Below, one piece after another: positions 23,630 through 31,703 of a DNA stretch of 64,000 nt. The stretch is from DASRWI01 sp035654655. GTDB taxonomy: Bacteria > Bacteroidota > Ignavibacteria > Ignavibacteriales > Ignavibacteriaceae. Numbering within the stretch: the stretch's first letter is position 1; each line of letters begins with the position of its first letter. The notes under the pieces are model-generated. The model was not told the DNA's origin, did not search any database, and saw only the letters and a list, made by a program, of their open reading frames with translations. Made by a program: the position numbers and the translations under genes. The DNA lies in contig DASRWI010000031.1 in the NCBI GenBank assembly GCA_035654655.1, positions 62,001 to 126,000 of the forward strand. Direction: 5' to 3'.

Positions 23630-25189
23630 CTATAATGGTAAATTAGAATGTTTTTTAGGAGGATTAGTATCTTTTTTAGTAGCTAATGATTGTAATGCAC
23701 GAATGATTCTGAATCTGGTATTACGCGGTTCTATTACATCATCCAGGTATCCGTACTTTGCTGCAACGTAAGGAGTTGCAAACTTATTTCTATATTCTTC
23801 CTCTTTTTTATTTAAGAAAAGAACACGTTCTTTTTCATCTTCAATACATTGAACTTCTTTACTGTGAAGAATTTCAATTGCTCCACGAGGACCCATTACA
23901 GCTATTTCAGCAGTTGGCCATGCATAGTTGATGTCACCTCTTAAATGTTTTGAGCTCATAACATCATATGCACCACCATAAGCTTTACGAAGAATGACTG
24001 TAACTTTTGGAACAGTAGCTTCTCCATATGCAAATAGTAATTTTGCTCCGTGAATTATTATACCTCCGTACTCTTGTGCAGTACCTGGTAAAAATCCAGG
24101 AACATCAACTAGGGTTACAATAGGAACATTGAAACAATCACAGAAGCGTACAAATCTTGCTGCTTTCCTGGATGCATTTATATCCAGAACTCCTGCAAGA
24201 TAATTCGGCTGGTTAGCAACAATACCCACAGGCATTCCATTAAAACGTGCATAACCTGTTACAATATTAGGAGCGTAATTTCTTTGAACTTCCATAAATT
24301 CATTATTATCAACTATGGAATAAATTACATCTTTTATATCGTAAGGTTTGTTTGCATTTTCAGGAACTATTTCATTTAAATCATCGCATAACCTATCAAT
24401 TGGGTCATCACAATTTGCAATAGGGGGATCTTCGAGATTGTTTTGAGGGAGGTAGCTTAATAATTTTCTAATAAGCATTAATCCTTCTTCTTCGTCATCA
24501 ACTACAAAATGAGTTGCACCTGATTTTGTACCGTGAACAAAAGCTCCACCTAATTCTTCTTCGTTAACAACTTCTCCAGTAACGGTTTTTACTACTTTAG
24601 GACCAGTAACAAACATATAACTGGTATCTTTACTCATTATGGTGAAATCTGTTAAAGCAGGGGAATAAACTGCACCGCCGGCACAGGGACCAAATATTGC
24701 AGATATCTGAGGAATAACTCCTGAGGCCATTATGTTACGTTGAAAAACTTCAGCATAACCGCCTAAAGATTTAACCCCTTCCTGAATTCTTGCACCGCCG
24801 CTGTCATTTATTCCAATAACTGGAGCACCAACTTTCATTGCTTTATCCATAACTTTACAAATTTTGTTGGCATACATCTCAGAAAGGGAACCGCCAAAAA
24901 CTGTAAAGTCCTGAGAAAATACATAAACTAATCTACCATCAATAGTACCGTAACCAGTAACAACACCATCTGACAAATAATCCTGGCCTTGAAGACCGAA
25001 ATCAATACATCTATGTGAAACAAACATATCAAATTCTTCAAAGCTGCCTTCATCTAAAAGTAAGTCTATTCTTTCGCGAGCGGTTAGCTTACCTTTTTTA
25101 TGCTGAGATTCGATTCTTTTCTCACCGCCTCCAAGTCTTGCCTGATTTCTAAGGTCAGTCAATTCCTGAATCTTATCAACTATAGCCAT
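23630..25189 (-). CDS. mmdA: Methylmalonyl-CoA decarboxylase alpha subunit (carboxyltransferase)
   Basis: A 519-residue acyl-CoA carboxyltransferase with two crotonase-like halves. Visible: KLTARERIDLLLDEGSFEE near the N-terminus, DSGGARIQEGVKSLGGY and FGPCAGGAVYSPALTDF in the first half, and LVDVPGFLPGTAQEYGGI and RKAYGGAYDVMSSK in the second, forming the two oxyanion holes. It transfers the carboxyl group of methylmalonyl-CoA to biotin. The same fold serves propionyl-CoA carboxylase, but no biotin carboxylase gene is nearby, while a sodium-pump beta subunit and OadG parts exist, so decarboxylase is favoured. It is 39 bases after the epimerase gene. Confidence 0.93.
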   Translation of the reverse strand: MAIVDKIQELTDLRNQARLGGGEKRIESQHKKGKLTARERIDLLLDEGSFEEFDMFVSHRCIDFGLQGQDYLSDGVVTGYGTIDGRLVYVFSQDFTVFGGSLSEMYANKICKVMDKAMKVGAPVIGINDSGGARIQEGVKSLGGYAEVFQRNIMASGVIPQISAIFGPCAGGAVYSPALTDFTIMSKDTSYMFVTGPKVVKTVTGEVVNEEELGGAFVHGTKSGATHFVVDDEEEGLMLIRKLLSYLPQNNLEDPPIANCDDPIDRLCDDLNEIVPENANKPYDIKDVIYSIVDNNEFMEVQRNYAPNIVTGYARFNGMPVGIVANQPNYLAGVLDINASRKAARFVRFCDCFNVPIVTLVDVPGFLPGTAQEYGGIIIHGAKLLFAYGEATVPKVTVILRKAYGGAYDVMSSKHLRGDINYAWPTAEIAVMGPRGAIEILHSKEVQCIEDEKERVLFLNKKEEEYRNKFATPYVAAKYGYLDDVIEPRNTRFRIIRALQSLATKKDTNPPKKHSNLPL

Positions 25190-25228
25190 TAATACTTCTC
25201 AAGTTGTGAATAATAGAAATAAAACTCT

Positions 25229-25633
25229 TTATGGTTTTTCACAAAACTCAGTCAGTATTCCTTGTGTGAATTTGGGATGTAAAAATGCGATGTTCATTTC
25301 TTCAGCTCCCTTTCGAGGCGATTCATCAATCAATTTTACACCTTTGGCTTTTACTTCATTAAGTGAATCTTGTATACCTTCCACCGCAAACGCAATATGG
25401 TGTACTCCTTCACCTTTCTTTTCAATAAACTTTCCTATAGGACCTTCTTTATCGGTTGATTCAAGTAACTCAATTTTAGTTTCACCAACCATAAAAAAAG
25501 CTGTTTTAACTTTTTGGTCTTTTACTTCTTCGACTTTATAACATTTTAATCCTAAAACATTTTCATAATACTTAATACTTTCATCAAGATTACTAACAGC
25601 TATACCTATATGTTCAATTTTATTTATCTTCAT
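25229..25633 (-). CDS. mce: Methylmalonyl-CoA epimerase
   Basis: Interconverts the R and S forms of methylmalonyl-CoA between the mutase and the decarboxylase. The 134 residues form one vicinal-oxygen-chelate unit; metal ligands are visible as H8 (KIEHIGIAV), the GEGVHHIAFAVEG histidine and the C-terminal glutamate in GILTEFCEKP, and KIELLEST is typical. It sits between mutase (16 bases away) and decarboxylase alpha, exactly as the pathway requires. Confidence 0.95.
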   Translation of the reverse strand: MKINKIEHIGIAVSNLDESIKYYENVLGLKCYKVEEVKDQKVKTAFFMVGETKIELLESTDKEGPIGKFIEKKGEGVHHIAFAVEGIQDSLNEVKAKGVKLIDESPRKGAEEMNIAFLHPKFTQGILTEFCEKP

Positions 25634-25649
25634 TAAATTTCTCTGATTA

Positions 25650-27323
25650 TTAAATAACTACGTGTTCTTTATATTCACCGTAAACTTCTCTTAAAGTATT
25701 ACAAATTTCACCAACACTTGCATAAACTCTTACTGAATCAAGTATGAATGGCATAAGATTACTTTCACCCTGTGCAGCTTTCTTAAGTTCAGTTAGTTTA
25801 TTTTTTACTTCATCATTATTTCTTTCGGCTCTAACTTTGTTTAGGAATTTAATTTGCTCTTCCTGAACTTTCATATCAATTCTTAACAAATCTTTTTGTT
25901 CATTTTCTTTTATTTGAAATTTGTTTACTCCAACAACAATTCTTTTTCCTGCTTCAAATTCTTTTTCAAATCTATAAGCAGCATTTTGAATTTCAGATTG
26001 TACAAATCCGGCTTCAATAGCTTCAATCATTCCGCCCATTACATCAATTTTATTGATATATTCTGATGCTTCATTTTCAATACTGTCAGTAAGATTTTCT
26101 ACATAGTATGAACCTGCAAGTGGGTCAATAGTATTTGTCACTCCACTTTCAAAAGCAACAACCTGCTGAGTTCTTAATGCTATTCTAACTGCATCTTCTG
26201 TAGGAAGAGCCAGAGCTTCATCTTTTGAATTTGTATGAAGACTTTGTGTTCCGCCTAAAACAGCTGCTAATGTTTGTACAGTAACACGCACAATATTATT
26301 ATCAACCTGTTGAGCAGTTAATGTTGAGCCGGCAGTTTGTGTATGGAATCTTAACATCATTGAGCGAGGATCTTTTGCGTTAAATCTTTCCTTCATTATT
26401 TTTGCCCATAATCTTCTTGCTGCTCTATATTTTGCAACTTCTTCAAGAAGGTCATTATGTGCATTAAAGAAAAATGATAATCTTTTTGCAAAGGCATCAA
26501 CATCAAGTCCTGCTTTAATAGCAGCTTCAACGTATGCTATACCATCTGCTAAGGTAAATCCAACTTCCTGTGCAGCGGTTGAGCCTGCTTCTCTAATATG
26601 GTAACCTGAAATAGAAATAGTATTCCATTTAGGCACTTCCTTTGCACAATATTCAAAGATATTTGTTATCAATCTCATCGAAGGCTTGGGAGGATAGATA
26701 TAAGTTCCTCTTGCAATGTATTCTTTTAGAATATCATTTTGAATTGTTCCGCTAATTTCAGCTTTTGATACTCCTTGTTTTTCAGCAACTGCAATATATA
26801 ATGCAAGCAATACTGAAGCAGGAGCATTGATAGTCATTGAAGTAGAAACTTTATTTAAAGGAATTTTATTAAATAATAATTCCATATCAGCAAGAGTATC
26901 TATTGCTACTCCAACTTTTCCAACTTCACCATAGGCTAATTGGTCATCACTATCATATCCAATTTGGGTAGGGAGGTCAAAAGCGACGGATAATCCTGAT
27001 TGTCCTTGTTCAAGCAAGTATCTATATCTTTCATTAGATTCCTTTGCAGTTCCAAAGCCGGCATATTGTCTCATCGTCCATAATCTTCCTCTATACATAT
27101 TAGGTTGAATACCTCGAGTAAAAGGAAATAGACCAGGGTATCCAACTTTTTCTAAATATTTATCAGTGCAATTTTCTTCGGGTACATATAAAGGATTAAC
27201 TTGTTTAAATGATGCTGTGGTAAATTCTTGTAAACGTTCGGGGGCTTTTTGAATTGATTTCTTATAAACTTTTTCTCCCCAATCATTAAATGAGTTGGTA
27301 ATATTAGAGTCACTGTCGTTCAT
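25650..27323 (-). CDS. Methylmalonyl-CoA mutase, large catalytic subunit (no B12-binding domain)
   Basis: Carries the TIM-barrel catalytic part: YPGLFPFTRGIQPNMYRGRL, WTMRQYAGFGTAKESN, SVAFDLPTQIGYDSD, NTISISGYHIREAGS and the TQQVVAFESGV segment of the substrate tunnel. It rearranges succinyl-CoA to methylmalonyl-CoA with adenosylcobalamin. At 557 residues it ends after the barrel; the ~130-residue cobalamin-binding domain with DxHxxG is absent, so a separate small subunit must be encoded elsewhere, as in archaeal and some bacterial mutases. AGGAG precedes the ATG. First gene of the mutase-epimerase-decarboxylase-terC operon, with inverted repeats in its leader. Confidence 0.95.
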   Translation of the reverse strand: MNDSDSNITNSFNDWGEKVYKKSIQKAPERLQEFTTASFKQVNPLYVPEENCTDKYLEKVGYPGLFPFTRGIQPNMYRGRLWTMRQYAGFGTAKESNERYRYLLEQGQSGLSVAFDLPTQIGYDSDDQLAYGEVGKVGVAIDTLADMELLFNKIPLNKVSTSMTINAPASVLLALYIAVAEKQGVSKAEISGTIQNDILKEYIARGTYIYPPKPSMRLITNIFEYCAKEVPKWNTISISGYHIREAGSTAAQEVGFTLADGIAYVEAAIKAGLDVDAFAKRLSFFFNAHNDLLEEVAKYRAARRLWAKIMKERFNAKDPRSMMLRFHTQTAGSTLTAQQVDNNIVRVTVQTLAAVLGGTQSLHTNSKDEALALPTEDAVRIALRTQQVVAFESGVTNTIDPLAGSYYVENLTDSIENEASEYINKIDVMGGMIEAIEAGFVQSEIQNAAYRFEKEFEAGKRIVVGVNKFQIKENEQKDLLRIDMKVQEEQIKFLNKVRAERNNDEVKNKLTELKKAAQGESNLMPFILDSVRVYASVGEICNTLREVYGEYKEHVVI

Positions 27324-27335
27324 TTTTATCTCCTG

Positions 27336-27363
27336 ACGGAATACAAATACTTAGAGCTTCCGT
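27336..27363 (-). repeat. Short stem-loop just upstream of the mutase RBS
   Basis: ACGGAA (27336-27341) and TTCCGT (27358-27363) can pair around a 16-base loop immediately before the AGGAG of the mutase gene. Six base pairs only, so it may be chance. Confidence 0.3.
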
Positions 27364-27375
27364 ACTGTTTTTATT

Positions 27376-27409
27376 CTTAATGTATAAGAAAAATTAAAAA
27401 TACATTAAG
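27376..27409 (-). repeat. Inverted repeat in the mutase leader
   Basis: Perfect 10-bp arms CTTAATGTAT (27376-27385) and ATACATTAAG (27400-27409) with a 14-base spacer, 53-86 bases upstream of the mutase start. It could be an RNA hairpin or a regulator site. Confidence 0.45.
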
Positions 27410-27463
27410 TAAACTTAAGGAGTTTATTCTGAAAGAAAAAATAATTGACTAAAATTTTTTGCG

Positions 27464-27502
27464 ATTAATATTGAACAAAACTTTAATTAGTTCAATATTA
27501 AT
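27464..27502 (-). repeat. 13-bp perfect inverted repeat between kinase and mutase genes
   Basis: Arms ATTAATATTGAAC (27464-27476) and GTTCAATATTAAT (27490-27502) match exactly with a 13-base spacer. It lies 74 bases beyond the kinase stop and 141 before the mutase start. There is no T-run on the minus strand after it, so it is not a standard terminator; a dimeric regulator site or leader hairpin is possible. Confidence 0.5.
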
Positions 27503-27575
27503 TAAGTTTATTGAAAGCTTGTAATAGTAATAAGAAATAATAGGTTAATAATTATGTTTGAAACTTGGTTTAACA

Positions 27576-30500
27576 TTAATTTTTAATCATTATACTACTC
27601 ATTAGATTTACAATAGTTTCTTTATCAAAAGGCTTTGAAATATAGTGAGTACAACCATTTGCAAGAAATCTTTCTTTATCGCCAACCATTGCATAAGCTG
27701 TTACTGCAACAATTGGAACTTCTTCATATCCAGGAATACTTTTTATTTCTTTTGCAGCTTCAAGACCATTTATTCCAGTCCCAAGATTTATATCCATAAG
27801 TATAGCAGCATATTTATTCTTCTTAGCAAGTGCAACTGAATGCTCACCATTATCAGCTAAATCTATTTTACAAATTTTATTTAAAAACAGATTCATTACA
27901 GTTCGATTGATTGAATCATTTTCAACAAGTAGAACTGAAGGAAGATTATTTTTTGCTTCTGATTTATTTTGAAGAGATGGGTTAACTAAAGTTTGAACTA
28001 TAGTCTTTCCTGAAGCGGTATTTTCTTCATAGGGAAGATATACTATGAATTCAGAGCCTTTACCTAATTCACTATTAACTTCAATCTTCCCCTTAAGTAA
28101 GGTCACAATTTTTTTTGTAATTGTTAAACCCAGACCAGTACCTTCAAATTGTCTATTCAATCCTTCACTAACTTGCCTGAATTCTTCAAAGATAATTTCT
28201 TTGGCTTCATCTGGTATACCAATACCGGTGTCAATAATTTTTATAACAGCCCAGGTACCTTCGGTATTAATAGATTTATCTATCTCAATAGAAATACCTC
28301 CAGAACGGGTATACTTAATTGCATTCCCAACGAGATTATTAATAATCTGAGTATAGAGGTGCTTATCTGTTACAAAATTTGTAAAATTAGATTTACACAC
28401 AACCTTTAGATATAAATCATTTTGTTCAGCAATATATCTAAGTGGTCTCACAATTTCTTCAATCTCATTTAACATATTAAGTTTAATAAGTTTTAAAGAC
28501 ATCTTATTAGCTTCAATTCGGGAGAGGTCAAGAATAGAATTTATTGTGTTCATCATTCTATTCCCTGACTTTGAAATTTCATCAACCATTTCTCTTAGTT
28601 CAGGACTTTCAATTTCACTTGAAAGTATTTGTGCAAAACCTAAAATTCCTACCATAGGAGTTCTAATTTCATGACTCATATTATTTAGAAAGTTAGTTTT
28701 TATCTTGCTCATTTCTTCAGCTTTTTCTTTAGCCGCAATAAGTTCAAGCTCAGAATTTTTTCTTTCAGTAATATCTCTAAAAATTGTAAGTACGAGAGGT
28801 TTCTTACCTTCCTGGAAAATGTAAGAATTTAAAACTTCAGCCCAAGGCTTTCTTCCATCCCACAAAGGAAGTACACCTTCTCTTTTTTTCTTAATGGAAT
28901 GATTTTTAAAATTCTCTTTGAACTTAGTTATATAATCAGAGTTATCAGCATCCTCATAAATTATACTATAAAAACTATTTTCGAGTTCTTCTTTGGTTTT
29001 ATTTACCAACTTGCAGTAAGCTTCATTCACTCTTATTACTACGCCATCTTCATTAATCAAACGCATGGGATCAAATGAATTTTCCCAAACATATTGGAAG
29101 TTAGTTTCAGTCTCTTTTATTTTTGCGTCCTGGAGTTTGCTTTCAGTAATATCTTCTTTTATAGCAACAAAATTTGTTATAGAACCATTTTCATCTTTTA
29201 TTGGAGCTATTAAAGCAAATTCCCAGAACAACTCACCATTTTTCTTTTTATTATGGAATTCACCCTTCCATTCCTTACCAGAAACAATGGTTTCCCAAAT
29301 ATTTTTATATTCTTCTTCTTTTGTGTAACCCGATTTAAGAATACTAGGTTTCTTTCCAATGACTTCGTGATATTGATATCCGGTAATTTCCAGAAATTTT
29401 TTATTTACAAATTCTATATTCCCATTTTCATCCGTAATTAAAATAGAAGTTGGACTTTGTTCTATTACTTTGAAAGTCTTTCTATACTGATTCTCACTTT
29501 CCTTAAGTGCAAGCTTAGATGCTTTATCTAATGTAACATCTCTTATAATTGATACGATATAGGTATCACCTTCAAGTTCGTAAGAAGATAAGTGGACACT
29601 TATATTTACTCTGGTACCATCTTTTTTCAAAGCATTTAATTCAAAAAAAGATGTTGGATCTTTTTTTGTTTTTTTATTTTCATATAATGATTTGGCTAAA
29701 GCTCTTTCCTCTTCAATAACAAGTTCTCTCATAGATTTGCCTATAAGTTCACTATCATTTCCATAGCCAAATAATTTTACAAAGGCTGCATTCGCATAGT
29801 TACAAATCCCATCTTTAGAAACACCAATAGCATCAACAGAGTTGTCAAAAATGGCTTTGAATTTTTTCTCATTTTCTATAAGAATTTTTTCATTTTGAAC
29901 TTTTTCTGAAATATCTCTTAATGTAGCGAATATATACTTATTTCCATTTAACTCCATAAAAGAATAAGATATTTCCACGGGAAAGATGGTTCCATTTTTA
30001 TGTTTATGCATTCTTGACATCAATCTGGAACTCTGACCAACTTTACTTGTATCAAAAAATTCTTTAGCTCTTACCTCATTAGCCGTTATCTCAAGCAAAG
30101 ATAATTTTGTTAATTCATCTTTGTTGTAGCCATATAAATCGCACGCTGCCTGGTTAACATCTACAATTCTCATTTCATCAACATTACCAATGATTATTGC
30201 ATCAGGTTCAGCGATGAAAAGTTGTTCATACTTCAATTTATTTTCTTGAACAGCTTTTTCATTATCTTTTTGTGACGTGATATTCGTATGAGTCCCAATT
30301 ATGCGTTTGGGATTACCATTTTCATCCCATTCAATGATCTTTGCAGTCGACAATATCCAGATATAATCACCATTAACAGTCTTTTGGCGAAATTCAAGCT
30401 GATAGGTATCTCTCTTGTTGGTTACATATTCATTAAAATATTTAGTAACATATTCTTTTTCATCGGGATGTAATCTGTTCATCCATCCATCATAAGTATC

Positions 30501-31442
30501 TATAAATGTCTGAGGGTCATAACCCAACATTCTTATGTATTCATTTGAAACGTATGTTTCACCAGTAATAATATTTACATCAAATAATCCCTGGTGCGTA
30601 GATTCCAAAGCTAAATTTAATCTTATCTGATTTTCAAATACTTCTTTTTCTTTGGATTTATTTGTAGTAATATCTTTAGAAACTGTAATTAACCCTGAAG
30701 CTTTTCCATCTTTTTCATATATGAATTTAGTTATGGTATTAAGCCATACTGTATTACCATTTGAATGGAATACTCTATAATCAACTCCTTTATTGGAATC
30801 AGGAGTGTTAATAATTTTTTCAAAATCTTTATTAACTTTTTCTATATCATCGGGATGTATTAAAGAGTAAGGTGATTTTCCTATTAGAGCATCGACTTCA
30901 TAGCCTAAAATTTCTTTTACTGATGATGTCAGATATTTATATGTTCCATCAAGTTCGTGAAAGCAAACAAGTTCCTTAATCTCTTCAGTTATGTATCTAA
31001 AACTTTTTTCTTTATCTAATAAATCTTCTAATAATGTATTATAAATATGTTTATTCTTTTTATCATGGACAGAACAAATTGAATGATAAAGTTCAGTAGG
31101 ATTGCGATTTACTTTATCAAGGAAATCAACTGCTCCAATTTGAAAATTGTTGATTAATCCTTTTGAAGTAATATCAGAGCCTGCTACTAAAACAGGAATA
31201 TGAGGGTGAGTTAAAATAACTTGCTGAATATTGTTTAAAATATTCCGTTCAAGTCCATCAACATCTATAATAATAATATCGTAAATATTATTTTTAAGTT
31301 CCTGATGAAGTTCATAAAATGAACTAACCTGCTTATTGTTTATATAGCTTGCCAAGCTGCTATACTGCTCTTTAAAATAATCCTTTTTTTCAATCGTAAT
31401 TGTAAAAAAAGATTTTTTAAGAAAATTTCCTGTTTCGTGCAT
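27576..31442 (-). CDS. Multi-PAS hybrid histidine kinase
   Basis: A 1288-residue soluble sensor kinase with no TM helix. Order: receiver-like domain (~1-125, with IIIIDVDG and AVDFLDKV), six PAS/PAC units (~140-265, 270-395, 400-518, 525-645, 650-770, 775-900, each ending in a DIT/DVT-type PAC motif), HisKA with phospho-acceptor histidine near 922 (NNMSHEIRTPMVGILG), HATPase with NLVGNAIKYT, DTGIGIPDE and GTGLGLTITKK (~1025-1145), and a C-terminal receiver (LMDINLGTGINGLEA, phospho-Asp near 1215; Lys in YISKPFD). It likely integrates several small-molecule or redox cues and passes phosphate to an unlinked regulator. No response regulator gene is adjacent; targets are unknown. Confidence 0.94.
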   Translation of the reverse strand: MHETGNFLKKSFFTITIEKKDYFKEQYSSLASYINNKQVSSFYELHQELKNNIYDIIIIDVDGLERNILNNIQQVILTHPHIPVLVAGSDITSKGLINNFQIGAVDFLDKVNRNPTELYHSICSVHDKKNKHIYNTLLEDLLDKEKSFRYITEEIKELVCFHELDGTYKYLTSSVKEILGYEVDALIGKSPYSLIHPDDIEKVNKDFEKIINTPDSNKGVDYRVFHSNGNTVWLNTITKFIYEKDGKASGLITVSKDITTNKSKEKEVFENQIRLNLALESTHQGLFDVNIITGETYVSNEYIRMLGYDPQTFIDTYDGWMNRLHPDEKEYVTKYFNEYVTNKRDTYQLEFRQKTVNGDYIWILSTAKIIEWDENGNPKRIIGTHTNITSQKDNEKAVQENKLKYEQLFIAEPDAIIIGNVDEMRIVDVNQAACDLYGYNKDELTKLSLLEITANEVRAKEFFDTSKVGQSSRLMSRMHKHKNGTIFPVEISYSFMELNGNKYIFATLRDISEKVQNEKILIENEKKFKAIFDNSVDAIGVSKDGICNYANAAFVKLFGYGNDSELIGKSMRELVIEEERALAKSLYENKKTKKDPTSFFELNALKKDGTRVNISVHLSSYELEGDTYIVSIIRDVTLDKASKLALKESENQYRKTFKVIEQSPTSILITDENGNIEFVNKKFLEITGYQYHEVIGKKPSILKSGYTKEEEYKNIWETIVSGKEWKGEFHNKKKNGELFWEFALIAPIKDENGSITNFVAIKEDITESKLQDAKIKETETNFQYVWENSFDPMRLINEDGVVIRVNEAYCKLVNKTKEELENSFYSIIYEDADNSDYITKFKENFKNHSIKKKREGVLPLWDGRKPWAEVLNSYIFQEGKKPLVLTIFRDITERKNSELELIAAKEKAEEMSKIKTNFLNNMSHEIRTPMVGILGFAQILSSEIESPELREMVDEISKSGNRMMNTINSILDLSRIEANKMSLKLIKLNMLNEIEEIVRPLRYIAEQNDLYLKVVCKSNFTNFVTDKHLYTQIINNLVGNAIKYTRSGGISIEIDKSINTEGTWAVIKIIDTGIGIPDEAKEIIFEEFRQVSEGLNRQFEGTGLGLTITKKIVTLLKGKIEVNSELGKGSEFIVYLPYEENTASGKTIVQTLVNPSLQNKSEAKNNLPSVLLVENDSINRTVMNLFLNKICKIDLADNGEHSVALAKKNKYAAILMDINLGTGINGLEAAKEIKSIPGYEEVPIVAVTAYAMVGDKERFLANGCTHYISKPFDKETIVNLMSSIMIKN

Positions 31443-31612
31443 TATACTTTTAAAATAGTTACTGTTGATTATCGAAATTATTACTTAAGTGTTGAATTAA
31501 AATAATCATTATTCATAATTAGAATGGTTAAGAACCCTAAAGTGAGTCATATAAATAAATGAATATAACAAAGAAAATTTAATTTTTTACAAAATAATAA
31601 ACTATTTTATTA

Positions 31613-31648
31613 TTGACAAAAGAATCATGTAAAATATTGCAATATTTT
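31613..31648 (+). promoter_or_regulatory. TTGACA box followed by an 18-bp palindrome
   Basis: TTGACA at 31613-31618 precedes AAAATATTG/CAATATTTT (31631-31648), a gapless perfect palindrome located where a -10 region would lie. This suggests an operator overlapping a promoter for the T9SS cargo gene at 31704. No clear TATAAT is present, and the palindrome is AT-rich. Confidence 0.35.
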
Positions 31649-31703
31649 TTTTATTTTATTGTAATTATGTATTTTTTGGTATCAAAAATATTGAGGAATG
31701 AAA

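Noticed and set aside
23630..25189. Propionyl-CoA carboxylase beta subunit instead of decarboxylase alpha
   Set aside because: No biotin carboxylase gene nearby, while Na+-pump beta and OadG-type parts are present; it remains a lesser alternative.
25206..25541. 111-residue plus-strand frame over the epimerase gene
   Set aside because: Antisense to a gene with all metal ligands; no signal, motif or SD.
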